The notes below the pieces were generated by a model, which saw nothing but the letters and a program-made list of their open reading frames with translations, had not been told where the DNA came from and made no database searches. The translations under genes and the position numbers were made by a program. A stretch of 64,000 nt of DNA, from assembly GCF_002252525.1 (NCBI RefSeq), contig NZ_NNRM01000044.1:124001-188000 (forward strand), in the 5' to 3' direction. Below, piece after piece: positions 37,740 through 47,124 of the stretch. This stretch comes from Brucella pseudogrignonensis (GTDB lineage Bacteria > Pseudomonadota > Alphaproteobacteria > Rhizobiales > Rhizobiaceae). The stretch's first letter is position 1, and each line of letters begins with the position of its first letter.

Positions 37740-38720
37740 GTCTTTTTTTAAGGTTGGACGCGGTTCTCTATACAGCGACTTTGGGCGGTGCATTGCGGCT
37801 TTTGCCGACAGACTCATATTGAGCGCGGGACCGCCTTTGCAGTCGCTCAGGGTCGCACCTTTCCGCTCCTTCCCTTGGCTTGAGGCAAAGGGCGTTACCG
37901 GAAGTCTGATCGGTCTGAATGCCGCCGCTTACGCGGCCAGCGCGATGGTGTCTGTTATGACAATAGATCAACTCACCGCAAGGGTCGGGGAAAACCGCGT
38001 GATCGCCGCGGCCTTGTTAGGCTGCTCTATAGGCCTTGCCGCGCTCGCCATGACCGACAGTTTGCCGGTCTGGTTCATTGCCCGTTTCGCTATCGGCTTT
38101 TGTGCGAGCCTGTTCCCGATGCTGGACGGAGCATGGCTGAACACGGCGTCCCTCCAACGCATACGCGGACGTATTTCCGGCTTCTTCGGAGCTGGCATGT
38201 TTGCGGGATTTGCAGCCGGTCCGCTGAAAACTCCTTTTCTGGCACTACTGATGGTTCTGCCTTTGCGGTGGTGTCTGCTGCATTGCATTGATTGGCATTG
38301 CCTGCACAATTTTTAACGGCAGCACTCGAACCGTGCCAGAACGCGCGCAGGCAGGCGCATTGCTGCACTTTTCCGCGTCGCGCGCATTCTGGTGCTCATG
38401 GAACTGGCCTTCGGCTTTGCCAATATTGCTGCGATATCCGGTATGGCCGTCTGCTTCGTTCCCGTGGGCCACTCGGAGGCGTTCGCGGCCTACGCGATCA
38501 CTGTGCCGCCGCTTCCCACAGCTTTTGCCCTGCCGATCGTGGCATGGTTGCTGGACAAGACTTCGCGCGCCGCGGGGCGACCGGCCGCGGCCTTCTGGGG
38601 GCGGTCGCGTTCATGATCATTACATGCCTTCGTTCCTAACACAGTCATTGCGGTGGTCTTCCCTTTCATCGGCATCGCAACATTTGCCCTGAGTACATGC
38701 GCCATTACAATTCATCGCGA
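37740..38720 (+). pseudogene. MFS transporter relic
   Basis: Fragments of one MFS protein in successive frames: EAKGVTGSLIGLNAAAYAAS, RVGENRVIAAALLGCSIGLA and ARFAIGFCASLFPMLDGAWL to about 38200, then LMELAFGFANIAAISGMAV and VPPLPTAFALPIVAWLLDKT at 38395-38570. The N terminus is missing and at least two frameshifts separate the parts. Confidence 0.6.
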
Positions 38721-38915
38721 GAGCTTCATGTATAGGCGGTCCCGCGGGCGCAAGAGGCTTACTGCAATTTTAAGTCATCAGGAGGGTGGCAGGCGAATAG
38801 ACGACGCCGTAGGATTATCCTCTAATCAAATTTTCTGGAGCCGCGTTTTCGGGGGCAGCAGGACTTTTGCGAATGCTGAAAGACGGCTGTCAGGAGCGGA
38901 CTATTATCATATCCG

Positions 38916-39194
38916 TCAGAATAAAGAGAAGATCATCATGCCGGCGAACGCTATAAGCAGCACGATGTAAAACGGACGAAATAGATAGAAACGCTGCCAA
39001 TTCGTGAGGCCGAGAGCATTGATGTAAACGCGCTCATCAAGCTTCAGATTGTCCGCGGCGCTATCGACGGAAAAATCACCGCCGTTACTCTTATAAAATC
39101 GGTACTCCTTGATCTGCGAGACAATTTGGTGAACAGCCAGAAGAACGACCGCCACAAACGCGGCTGAAAAAATCAGGAATTCCAATAATAGCAT
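38916..39194 (-). CDS. Small membrane protein
   Basis: A 92-residue protein with a hydrophobic helix at each end (LEFLIFSAAFVAVVLLAV and YIVLLIAFAGMMIFSLF) and a charged middle. It lies 17 bases downstream of the Rap1a-type gene on the same strand, so they may be co-expressed. Not recognised. Confidence 0.5.
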   Translation of the reverse strand: MLLLEFLIFSAAFVAVVLLAVHQIVSQIKEYRFYKSNGGDFSVDSAADNLKLDERVYINALGLTNWQRFYLFRPFYIVLLIAFAGMMIFSLF

Positions 39195-39211
39195 AACTCG
39201 AAAACGCCTCT

Positions 39212-39616
39212 TTAATTCGCAGGGCAGGGATAAATAGCAGCCAGCGTCTCAATCACCAATGTCGATGCTTTCCTTGTAAGACGCTCCGGCGTGACGCTTC
39301 GAAGATGCGTGTATACGCGATCTGTAAGCTCATGGGGGAGAACCGATCCGGCCCCACACCAACCCGTCCCGCTGGTAGCATCAGCCACCCCAGCTATATA
39401 AGCACTACCGCGAGCGCCCGACGAGATACGGCCAGCCTCACTCTGCAGAGCGGCATCATCGGACTTTCCTTCGAGCGCCTTGATCAGCTCAGTCCCGCTG
39501 ACGATCCAGTCCCGGCCCTGATCGTTTCCAGATTCGGCTGATGCAACATTAATAGCCAAACCTATCGACAGCATGGCCGCTGGAAAAACTCCCCGCAATT
39601 GGTACGCTGCTGTCAT
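39212..39616 (-). CDS. Rap1a/Tai-type immunity-like exported protein
   Basis: A 134-residue exported protein (signal segment FPAAMLSIGLAINVASA). The mature part has the pattern of Rap1a/Tai proteins: SGTELIKALEG, GSAYIAGVADA, GWCGAG, then LVIETLAAIYPCP, with two conserved-type cysteines. Members neutralise type VI secretion amidase effectors in the periplasm, but many orphan homologues exist and no effector or T6SS gene is in the window. Confidence 0.6.
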   Translation of the reverse strand: MTAAYQLRGVFPAAMLSIGLAINVASAESGNDQGRDWIVSGTELIKALEGKSDDAALQSEAGRISSGARGSAYIAGVADATSGTGWCGAGSVLPHELTDRVYTHLRSVTPERLTRKASTLVIETLAAIYPCPAN

Positions 39617-39707
39617 CTTTCACTCCGTTGATCTGGCTGCACCGAGGATACCCGAACGCAGGCGGTTATCGACGTGAATGACCCAATGCACGCTGGAACC
39701 GGCAACA

Positions 39708-40292
39708 TCAGATCGTGTATCGCTCATAGGCTTGGAGCAGAAACTGCTTGCCTTTCTCGGTCAAGCGCGACGCGTCAACGAATGCGGAAAACGAGTCGGC
39801 CTGATCCCGCATATTGTCGAAATGGGCGATCATCTCCTTGCTCCCGAACACAACGTGGAAACGCTCGCCAGCGGGCAGCCAAACAAAAAGTGGACTTGTT
39901 GAGAACTCCAGAATGACGTCCTCATGAAAAACTTGAAAAAGACTGTCCCATGCGCAAACCGGATCGATGCTGATGGTTTTCTCCGGCTGCTTGCCGAACT
40001 CGGCATGATGCAACAAGACGGACCCTCCGGGGATTCCAGCAGTCTTTGCTAAGGCAAGAAACGCAGCCCTGTCGAGAACATCAGGGATCACCCGAGATTC
40101 GAGCCTGCGTGCCAGGAGGAATGCAGAGCGCAGAAGGCGCTTCTCATCGAGCGCTTCATCAAACAGCGTATCCACTAAATTGCACCATACATATTTGACA
40201 GCTTTTATCGCAAAACTCCCCAAGACCGTCTCATAACTCCGAGGGCCTGACAATCCAGTTTCGATCTTCACATGATCTATGGATCTGCTCAA
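39708..40292 (-). CDS. Hypothetical protein
   Basis: A 194-residue soluble protein without signal or membrane helix. It is rich in aromatic and acidic residues in the C-terminal half (LEFSTSPLFVWLPAGERFHV). Not recognised. Its position between a Rap1a-like gene and another orphan gene fits an immunity-gene cluster, but this is inference. Confidence 0.5.
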   Translation of the reverse strand: MSRSIDHVKIETGLSGPRSYETVLGSFAIKAVKYVWCNLVDTLFDEALDEKRLLRSAFLLARRLESRVIPDVLDRAAFLALAKTAGIPGGSVLLHHAEFGKQPEKTISIDPVCAWDSLFQVFHEDVILEFSTSPLFVWLPAGERFHVVFGSKEMIAHFDNMRDQADSFSAFVDASRLTEKGKQFLLQAYERYTI

Positions 40293-40328
40293 TCATTCTC
40301 GCAGCCTTCGACGCGATTGGTGCGGCTA

Positions 40329-40964
40329 TTACTTCACCGTACCATTAAGGTAGAGGTCTTCACCTCGCTGCAGCGACGTGAAAATGAAGTCGTCTTTTCT
40401 GAGAAAATTGTTGAACCAGGCTAAAAGATCATCTTTGGTCGACGAGTTGCGATATCCGATCAGCTTGACGGTCAGGGGAGCACTAAAGGCTATGTCAAAG
40501 GTAGTCGCGAACTGGGTTGTGCCGGAAAGCTGAATCGAAAACATGCCACCACCATCGTGGCTGATGGAAATTTCCGCACGAGCGAAAAACTCATCGCTGT
40601 AGGTGGTGATAAGACCTGGGGCTTCCCACCAATCCTCACTTGTCAAAGCGTTTCGAGTTCCTTCTCCCTGGAAGTCGGCCCGGATTTCCTGGAGGCTGCG
40701 ATAGTCACGATTCTCGAAACGCTTCAAAGGTATTTTGAGCCACTGTGTATCCAGGCCCGGGTTCAACCACTGGGAGACGTCATCCTCGGGGTCATTGTTG
40801 GGATCGAAGAAGAATTTCGGAGATTTCACTTCCAAATCTAGCACGACGTAGTCCTCCAGCTCCTGACCAGGCCAAGATCCACTTGAGGCTCGCAAGGTGA
40901 TGCGTGGCTCTTCGACTGGAAGGTCGAGTGGATAACTCTGATAAACAAGCTTAAAATGTCCCAT
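40329..40964 (-). CDS. Hypothetical protein, possible immunity-type
   Basis: A 211-residue soluble, acidic protein (ELEDYVVLDLEVKSPKFFFD, NDPEDDVSQW), mostly beta-like pattern. It ends 36 bases before the start of the gene at 39708-40292, on the same strand. Not recognised; acidic single-domain orphans in such places are often contact-toxin immunity proteins, but no toxin is seen. Confidence 0.5.
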   Translation of the reverse strand: MGHFKLVYQSYPLDLPVEEPRITLRASSGSWPGQELEDYVVLDLEVKSPKFFFDPNNDPEDDVSQWLNPGLDTQWLKIPLKRFENRDYRSLQEIRADFQGEGTRNALTSEDWWEAPGLITTYSDEFFARAEISISHDGGGMFSIQLSGTTQFATTFDIAFSAPLTVKLIGYRNSSTKDDLLAWFNNFLRKDDFIFTSLQRGEDLYLNGTVK

Positions 40965-41225
40965 GCGATTCCCCGGTCTGCAAACTCATTGTGGATTCCT
41001 GAAGATAGCGTTTGATGGCATACTTGCCGAGGTCAGATCTTTCTGCAACAGAACGCTAGCAATTTCAACTTCCGCGGGAAGAAGTCGATGTCCGCTTCAT
41101 CGAGACCTTCGTTGACGGCCTCTATCTCCCCGCTTCGTGCGGGTTGTGAACCTGAAGTGGTTAGGCTCTCTCCACCCATTGCGAGACGCACTGACAATGC
41201 CGCCTCTGGCGGGCATTGTGAAAGA

Positions 41226-41520
41226 ATGAAGCTTCGCGAGTGCGTTGCCGGCGATTGGTCGTGGTTGCAGGAATGGTTCAAGAACAAGCTCCGAGATCGT
41301 AAGCTTGCACCTGTGTCCGCCGAGTGGCTAGAAGCTCTCCTTGCCGAAAGGACCGGTGTACGCTGATCGCGAATATCGAATATACGCCGACCATTCTCAC
41401 CGGTTGTGTTTGGGGTACCTATCAGCATCCGTCCCGTTACATTACTAATATAGCTGTGGCTCCTGATCTGCGAGGCCATGGACTGCCTTCCAACGCCCGC
41501 AACTTGCGATGCACCTCAGC
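41226..41520 (+). pseudogene. GNAT acetyltransferase relic
   Basis: Starts MKLRECVAGDWSWLQEWFKN, ends in one frame at 41366, and continues in another as TGCVWGTYQHPSRYITNIAV then APDLRGHGL. NIAVxPxxRGxG is the acetyl-CoA-binding motif A of GNAT enzymes. Frameshifted near 41350 and cut after motif A. The gap 41521-41743 has no gene. Confidence 0.55.
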
Positions 41521-41743
41521 CGCGATATTATTTTTGGCAAGAGATGTGACGTCTTCAATTTAGACTTCGAGGCCTTCCCAACAATATCCCGGGTTATGCA
41601 ATGCGTCGCTAAATAGTAAACAGGGCAAATTTTGTGGCCATGACCCTGTTTCTGATACCAAGTCAAGAACCAGATCGCTCCATTCCCAGCAAACGCGCTC
41701 GGCTCTCTTTCAAAATAACCGACCGAGAACGATGATCACGACT

Positions 41744-42052
41744 TCAATGTTCAGATAGGGCTTCCTGCCAATTTTGGCCGCTATAAAAGAAGCCCAACAC
41801 AACAACTTCTTGCTCAGTGACATTGAAGGCGATCGTGACTCTACGTTCAAAGCCAACGGTTCGCAGTCCTTCGCGTATATCGCTACGCAAGGTGCCTCGC
41901 TCAGAAGCGTATTCGAAGCCGCGGATATAATTTTCAAGCCTATCTATGTATCCGAGCGCTGTCTGAGGCGAAGCTCTTTCGGCTATCCAGTCATAAAGAG
42001 CCAGAAGATCTGCCTCCGCTTCCGGTGATAAGATAACCCTCCTGCCGATCAC
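41744..42052 (-). CDS. parE: ParE-family toxin
   Basis: A 102-residue RelE/ParE-fold toxin: LSPEAEADLLALYDWIAERA, QTALGYIDRLENYIRGFEYA, then SERGTLRSDIREGLRTVGFE and a C-terminal beta sheet (VVVLGFFYSGQNW). ParE toxins poison gyrase. The start overlaps the antitoxin stop by 4 bases (ATGA), the standard coupled order. Confidence 0.88.
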   Translation of the reverse strand: MIGRRVILSPEAEADLLALYDWIAERASPQTALGYIDRLENYIRGFEYASERGTLRSDIREGLRTVGFERRVTIAFNVTEQEVVVLGFFYSGQNWQEALSEH

Positions 42053-42330
42053 TTTCGCACTTTCATGCGTTCAGCATGTCGATTGCGAACTGACGCAAAA
42101 GCAGAATCGACACTTACCGCCCGTGAAGGGTCGGATTTCATTCCGTCATACGATGCAGCAATTTCATTATGTAGCCAGCGCTCAATCACTTGATCCCGCT
42201 CTCTTAAAGCACGGATGCCAGCACGAACAACCTCACTAACTGAGGCGTAATCCCCATTCCTGACTTTGGATTCGATAAAGGCTGCTTGCTCACTAGGCAG
42301 GCTAATCGTACGTTTTTCGATATTGGCCAT
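42049..42330 (-). CDS. parD: ParD-family antitoxin
   Basis: A 93-residue antitoxin starting MANIEKRTISLPSEQAAFIE at 42330; a longer start at 42360 is less likely. The N-terminal ribbon-helix-helix (NGDYASVSEVVRAGIRALRE) binds the operator; the C-terminal tail wraps the toxin. The inverted repeat at 42360-42380 just upstream is its likely operator. Confidence 0.88.
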   Translation of the reverse strand: MANIEKRTISLPSEQAAFIESKVRNGDYASVSEVVRAGIRALRERDQVIERWLHNEIAASYDGMKSDPSRAVSVDSAFASVRNRHAERMKVRK

Positions 42331-42359
42331 TCTACTTTTCTTTTCGATGATATCAAGCA

Positions 42360-42380
42360 TGGTATGAATAATTCATACCA
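42360..42380. promoter_or_regulatory. parDE operator-like inverted repeat
   Basis: TGGTATGAA, three bases, TTCATACCA: 9-bp perfect arms, 29 bases upstream of the parD start. Ribbon-helix-helix antitoxins bind such repeats to repress their own operon. Confidence 0.6.
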
Positions 42381-42568
42381 TTAATTGAGCTTCATGAAAA
42401 GGGTATATCTATTAGATGCAGAAAGCCAAAAATGGCAATTTCGAACATATGTTACCACAAAAAGCTATTCGAGAGGTCGGAGCATCCAGACGCCGCACAA
42501 TTCCAGAGTGCCAGTCAAGAACGCATCAAGCGCACAACCGCGAACATCGCCGTTGTGCGCTTTCGCCA

Positions 42569-42950
42569 TTAGTCATCGAGCGTGCTGGCAAAAAGCGAAA
42601 GCGGCGGGTGTACTTCAGGATCCGTGATTACTTCAATCAATGTAGAACGAGAGCCGGACTCGGCATTTCGTAGTGCTAGAGGAAGATCCGCCTGATCATC
42701 CACCCTTAAACCTTCACATCCACACGCACGGGCAATAGCGGCGTGATCGACTACTGAAAAATGGCAAGTGTGGTGTATCGGTTGAACTTGACCGTCTCAG
42801 CGTCTTTCTGGAACCTAGGATGCCGTCGTTTAAGACTATAACAGTCACGGGGATTTCCACTCGGACCATGGTTTCAAGCTACGCCCAGGAAAGAGCGAAG
42901 CCTCGGTCACCTTTATGGTCTTCAACTTTAACGGTGGAACTGCCCATCAA
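42569..42950 (-). pseudogene. TPP-dependent enzyme, C-terminal relic
   Basis: Minus strand, two or more frames. RGFALSWA then LETMVRVEIPVTVIVLNDGI match the TPP/Mg-binding region (GD..F....ELETxVR, then LNNG) of acetolactate-synthase-like enzymes. After a frame change, VDHAAIARACGCEGLRVDDQ and LPLALRNAESGSRSTLIEVI with TDPEVHPPLS complete the usual C terminus. Only the third domain remains, and frame breaks make it dead. Confidence 0.6.
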
Positions 42951-42961
42951 CGTGGCTGAAA

Positions 42962-43534
42962 TCATGGCTTGAGAGCGCGGAACAGCTCCAGCAACCCAGC
43001 TTTCAATCCAGCGACATCATCGTCTTCCGCGCGCAATGCTATCTCGTTCATTGCCCCGTTGAGCAGCACAGCCAATGCTGTGGGGCCAGACGAGAAGCGG
43101 ATGGCACCTTCGCTGATGGCCTCCTCCACGCCGATCCTTAGAAGATCAAAAGAAAGCTCGCGATCGAGCGCTTCCCACTGCTCTCGTCCGAGTACACCTG
43201 GTGCATCGACAACGAGTATACGGCGGTTTTCGGGTTTAACCATAAAATCGATCCAAGCCGTCGAGCCCTTTTCCAACGCCTCAATAGAAGTGACCACATC
43301 CCTCGTTGCGATTTGGATCGCCTCTGCCGCCCCCGCGGCAAGGTCTCGGCATACAGCTTCAAACAAGTCTGCTTTATCGCGATAATGATGATAGAGTGCG
43401 CCGCGTGTTACTCCCGCCTCGTCTATGATCGCATCCGTGCTGGTCATGGCATAGCCATTGCGGGCAAATAATGTCCGCGCAGCTGCAACCAATCGCCCTC
43501 TTGTTTGGATGGTACGCTGTTCGTTTTTGCTCAT
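42962..43534 (-). CDS. TetR-family transcriptional repressor
   Basis: A 190-residue repressor. The N-terminal helix-turn-helix is typical (GRLVAAARTLFARNGYAMTS, ITRGALYHHYRDK-like VTRGALYHHYRDKADLFEAV), with a ligand-binding helical domain after about residue 60. Divergent from the VOC-protein gene at 43634; the 99-base gap contains two 13-bp palindromes that are likely its operators. Confidence 0.92.
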   Translation of the reverse strand: MSKNEQRTIQTRGRLVAAARTLFARNGYAMTSTDAIIDEAGVTRGALYHHYRDKADLFEAVCRDLAAGAAEAIQIATRDVVTSIEALEKGSTAWIDFMVKPENRRILVVDAPGVLGREQWEALDRELSFDLLRIGVEEAISEGAIRFSSGPTALAVLLNGAMNEIALRAEDDDVAGLKAGLLELFRALKP

Positions 43535-43557
43535 AATCGCCCTTCTATAAGATATTG

Positions 43558-43605
43558 ACAGACAGTCTGTATGTTTATATGATAATAAACATACAGATAA
43601 TCTGT
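43558..43605. promoter_or_regulatory. Double TetR-type operator
   Basis: ACAGAC-A-GTCTGT at 43558-43570 and ACAGAT-A-ATCTGT at 43593-43605 are two 13-bp palindromes of one type, centres 35 bases apart. The segment between them is itself symmetric: TCTGTATGTTTAT at 43566-43578 and its complement at 43585-43597. One site lies near each divergent promoter. Confidence 0.65.
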
Positions 43606-43633
43606 TTGTTTAAATCTGGCAAGGAGTCCTATC

Positions 43634-44044
43634 ATGCGATTTTTCGATCGCTACCCGATAATCGTCACCGATAAAAAAGACGAAGCGCGCGACTTCTGGC
43701 TTAAGTATTTGCAGTTCGATGTGACTTTCGATAGTCAATGGTTCTGCCTGCTGACTGCAGAAAACAGTACTGCTTCGATTGCTTTCATGACGCCAGATCA
43801 TCCGTCGTCACCGCCCGGCCCCGAAACCTTCGCCGGAATTGGCCTGTGCTTCGAGATGGAGGTTGGCGATGCTAAGGCCGCTCACGACGAACTGATAGAA
43901 AGGGGATTACCCGTTACTTACCCGCTGACTGATGAGCCGTTCGGCCAACGCCGTTTTGGATTTAAAGACCCTTCGGGCCTATGGATTGATATTGTCGAGC
44001 AAATCGAACCGCGAGACGACTTCTGGGGCAAATACATGATGTGA
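43634..44044 (+). CDS. VOC (glyoxalase/bleomycin-resistance-fold) protein
   Basis: A 136-residue single-unit VOC protein: RYPIIVTDKKDEARDFWLKY at the start, TFAGIGLCFEMEVGDAKAAH in the middle, and GQRRFGFKDPSGLWIDIVEQ near the end, where the metal-binding glutamate usually sits. Such proteins bind or modify small electrophiles and antibiotics. Likely induced through the divergent TetR. 44045-44269 shows no gene. Confidence 0.88.
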   Translation: MRFFDRYPIIVTDKKDEARDFWLKYLQFDVTFDSQWFCLLTAENSTASIAFMTPDHPSSPPGPETFAGIGLCFEMEVGDAKAAHDELIERGLPVTYPLTDEPFGQRRFGFKDPSGLWIDIVEQIEPRDDFWGKYMM

Positions 44045-44269
44045 TCGATGTCCCACCACATTACTTCTATATTGTTCTGCCCTCCTTGCTTGTTGACTTT
44101 CCACCCCTTCGAGCACAGCAACACAGCTTGAAAGGATATAAACGACTACCTCTCAGGGCCTATCAGAGTCTACCTGCCGGATAAATCACACCGGACATTC
44201 AAGCTCTGTGAGGACACCCTTTGAGTGACAACTCATGCCTATTTTAAATTTTCTTGGGCAGAACAAAGA

Positions 44270-44553
44270 TTAGAAGGGATCGCTGATCCAATCTTCAAAT
44301 GCATGACGTGTTCGAATGATAAAAACCGCCTCGTCATTTTCGATCTGATAAATAATAAGATGAGCTTTAAACAGGTGAATCCGAATAGGTGGAGAGATTT
44401 CGTCGCGTTCTCGCGCGATTCGTGGAGTGCTCGCAATTAAATCCAGAGTTTTAAACAGCTCCACATGATATCGTCTTGCCTGTGTTGGCCCAAGCTCTGC
44501 TCGGCGATTGCAATGATATCATCTTCCGCTTGAACAGAGAGTTTAAGTTCCAT
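44270..44553 (-). pseudogene. ParE-family toxin, frameshifted
   Basis: The ATG (44551-44553) opens MELKLSVQAEDDIIAIAEQS then LGQHRQDDIM and ends early. In the next frame TQARRYHVELFKTLDLIAST and HLIIYQIENDEAVFIIRTRH complete a normal ParE-type toxin, ending at 44270. One missing base in the GGCCC run at about 44487-44491 explains it. The stop/start overlap with the antitoxin (TAATG) shows the original operon. Confidence 0.65.
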
Positions 44554-44807
44554 TATTTGCGACTAGAAAATTTTTCAGCGCTCGCTAATGCTGTAGCAAA
44601 GAGTTCATCCCGCGATCGGGTACCCACGCCGCTTTGCAAGCCCTCATCAACGAAACGCTGCATAGCGGCAATTTTATCGCCGCGCATCTGATCTTTACGG
44701 ATTAAATCACGCACATAGTCGCTCGCGTTTGAATAGCGTCCTGTCTTAGCCTGTGCTTCAACCCATTCTTTCATTGGATGCGGGAGTGATACGTTCATCG
44801 TGGCCAT
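44553..44807 (-). CDS. ParD-family antitoxin (orphaned by toxin frameshift)
   Basis: An 84-residue antitoxin starting at 44807 (MATMNVSLPHPMKEWVEAQA, preceded by AAGGGAGAT). It has the ribbon-helix-helix SNASDYVRDLIRKDQ and a C-terminal toxin-binding tail. Reading frame intact while the partner toxin gene is broken. Confidence 0.85.
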   Translation of the reverse strand: MATMNVSLPHPMKEWVEAQAKTGRYSNASDYVRDLIRKDQMRGDKIAAMQRFVDEGLQSGVGTRSRDELFATALASAEKFSSRK

Positions 44808-45081
44808 TTGGATCTCCCTTCTTTGGTCTGTATATGTGCAGATTGGCAAAGTTTGTCAAATCAATTTCGGGGGCGACGGCTTCGTTTACCGGCTTACGCG
44901 AACCAGTTCATCCCGATTGCCAAGTCAAGCTCGCAGCTCGGTAGACGCCGTGTGCTATCGCCACAATTCTTTCTCTACTGGCCGCAGTATCCATCGTCAT
45001 ATTCGACATTTGGCACAATATATCGAGAGCGTTGCTGGCCGAGTGACATGGGCATTGCAAATTGCATCGGATGGAAGAGCT

Positions 45082-47124
45082 TCAGTGGGCTTCACGCATC
45101 TTTGCTGTTTTAAACCCAGAAAATTGCCGAATTCCAACCGGAACTAACATTAGCAAGCCCATCATCGATGAGTAAATCTCCGGTGCGACTAATAGAATCG
45201 CCGCCAAGATCATCAGGATGTTCTCCCAGGGCTTTGTTCTCACCAACAAAAAGCCAGAGAGCGCGGCGCCAAGTGCGGTAATACCGAGGGCGCAACCGAA
45301 AAACGCTATAAAGAAGTCAGGCCAGTTGAAATTGGATGTTACCAATAACAGGGACGGCGAGAAAACGAAGACAAACGGCACCAATACTTTGCCCAATCCG
45401 AGGCGAAACGCGGTATTGCCGGTCTTGAATGGATCGGCCCCCGCCATACCCGCAGCTGCATAGGCGGCGAGCGCCACCGGTGGTGTTATGTCGGCCAGAA
45501 CGCCGTAATAGAATACAAAGAAATGCGCGACGATAGGCTCCACACCAAGAAGCCCCAGAGCAGGTGCGGCAATGGTGGCCATAATGATGTAGTTCGCCGT
45601 TGTCGGAATGCCGCACCCCATGAGGATGCAGACAATTCCGGTCATTATGAGCGTAAAAAGGAGTGTGAGACTCTGCGGTCCAAACGAAGTGACTGGCAGG
45701 ATCGTCCCAAAAAAGCCAGCGAGCTGGGCGGCCGTCGATGTTACTATATAGGAAATTTTGAAACCAACCCCAGTGAGCGTCACCACGCCCACGATAATGC
45801 CGACAGTAGCCGCCGCTGCACCAACGGCAAGAGCGTATTTCGCACCGTCTCGCAGACCGTCTAGTATCTCCCCCACCGTCATGCGCTTGCGGGGATTAAG
45901 AAGGCCGACCGCAATACACAAGGTTATCCCCCAGAAGGCCGCGAGATAAGGCGTATAGCCGGACAACAGCACACCAATCAGCACCACGAGTGGAATGACT
46001 GTCGGCCAATCGCGCTTAAAGGCCTCACCGAGATCTGGCAACTCCTCCTTGGTCATGCCGCGCAAACCATTGCGCTTGGCCTCAAAATGAACCTGCATCA
46101 ACACACCGAAAAAATGCATAAAGGCCGGCACAATAGCGGCCAGGATGATAGTCGTATAAGGCAAGTTGAGAAATTCGATCATCAGGAACGCAGCTGCGCC
46201 CATGATCGGAGGCGTAATTTGCCCCCCCGTTGAGGATGCCGATTCCACCGCTGCCGCGAAATGCCTTTTATATCCAAGCCGGATCATTGCAGGGATTGTT
46301 AAAGAACCCACTGTGACCGTGTTGGCGACTGAAGAACCAGAGATCATACCGAACAGCGCGGAGCCAAAAATCGAAACCTTTGCAGGTCCGCCAGCGAAGC
46401 GCCCTGCCACCCAGGCTGCACAATCAAGAAACAATTGCCCCAAACCAATGCGGGTCGCGAAAACACCAAACAAGACAAAATGGAAGACATAGGTGGCAAC
46501 GACGCCGAGCGCGATACCATAAATGCCCTGTGTCGTCAGATAAAGATGGTCAATCAATTGGCTTACAGTCGCACCCGGATGAACCAATATACCGGGCATA
46601 TGGCGTCCATAGAGCGCGTACAGCATGAACAGAATTGAGATAATGGGCAGCGGCCAACCCACCGAGCGCCGTGTTGCTTCCAAAAGCACTACGACCAACA
46701 AACCTCCAAGAACAACGTCTGTGGTGGTCGGGTTGCCAACCCGGAAAGCAAGATCGTCAAGCGGTATTAAAGGGACGTGCAGCACTGCCACAACAGCGAT
46801 AACCGCCAACGCCCAGTCAATGATTGAAATACCGAGGGGTCTTAGCAGCGAAGAGGTTTCTGGCTGATCATAACCCTTCCGCGAAAAGGGGAAGACTAGA
46901 AAAACCAAGCCCAACACGAAGGAAAGATGGATGCCGCGATGCACCATTTCCGACAAAAGGCCGAAACCAGCGGTATAGTAGTGAAACAAAGATAAAACGA
47001 TGAGCAGGAACCCGACGATACGAGCGGCAATCGGCGCCAGCGGACGAAACCGTATCTCGGAATCGAACTGTTCTTCAAGCTCTCGCGCTTTGGCCTCATC
47101 CAATTCCATTGGCGAGAGTTTCAT
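45082..47124 (-). CDS. TRAP transporter fused permease (TAXI type)
   Basis: A 680-residue inner-membrane protein joining the small 4-helix and large 12-helix TRAP subunits. Start chosen at 47124 (MKLSPMELDEAKARELEEQF), because the 40 codons upstream to 47247 look non-coding. Landmarks: GGPAKVSIFGSALFGMISGS, SVANTVTVGSLTIPAMIRLG, GGQITPPIMGAAAFLMIEF, MGCGIPTTANYIIMATIAAP and DITPPVALAAYAAAGMAGAD. It uses an ion gradient with the binding protein encoded just upstream (47272-48261). A paralogue lies at 49826-51931. Confidence 0.92.
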   Translation of the reverse strand: MKLSPMELDEAKARELEEQFDSEIRFRPLAPIAARIVGFLLIVLSLFHYYTAGFGLLSEMVHRGIHLSFVLGLVFLVFPFSRKGYDQPETSSLLRPLGISIIDWALAVIAVVAVLHVPLIPLDDLAFRVGNPTTTDVVLGGLLVVVLLEATRRSVGWPLPIISILFMLYALYGRHMPGILVHPGATVSQLIDHLYLTTQGIYGIALGVVATYVFHFVLFGVFATRIGLGQLFLDCAAWVAGRFAGGPAKVSIFGSALFGMISGSSVANTVTVGSLTIPAMIRLGYKRHFAAAVESASSTGGQITPPIMGAAAFLMIEFLNLPYTTIILAAIVPAFMHFFGVLMQVHFEAKRNGLRGMTKEELPDLGEAFKRDWPTVIPLVVLIGVLLSGYTPYLAAFWGITLCIAVGLLNPRKRMTVGEILDGLRDGAKYALAVGAAAATVGIIVGVVTLTGVGFKISYIVTSTAAQLAGFFGTILPVTSFGPQSLTLLFTLIMTGIVCILMGCGIPTTANYIIMATIAAPALGLLGVEPIVAHFFVFYYGVLADITPPVALAAYAAAGMAGADPFKTGNTAFRLGLGKVLVPFVFVFSPSLLLVTSNFNWPDFFIAFFGCALGITALGAALSGFLLVRTKPWENILMILAAILLVAPEIYSSMMGLLMLVPVGIRQFSGFKTAKMREAH

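Noticed and set aside
39212-40964. A type VI secretion or polymorphic-toxin locus
   Set aside because: Only immunity-like genes are seen; no VgrG, Hcp, Rhs or effector gene lies in the window.
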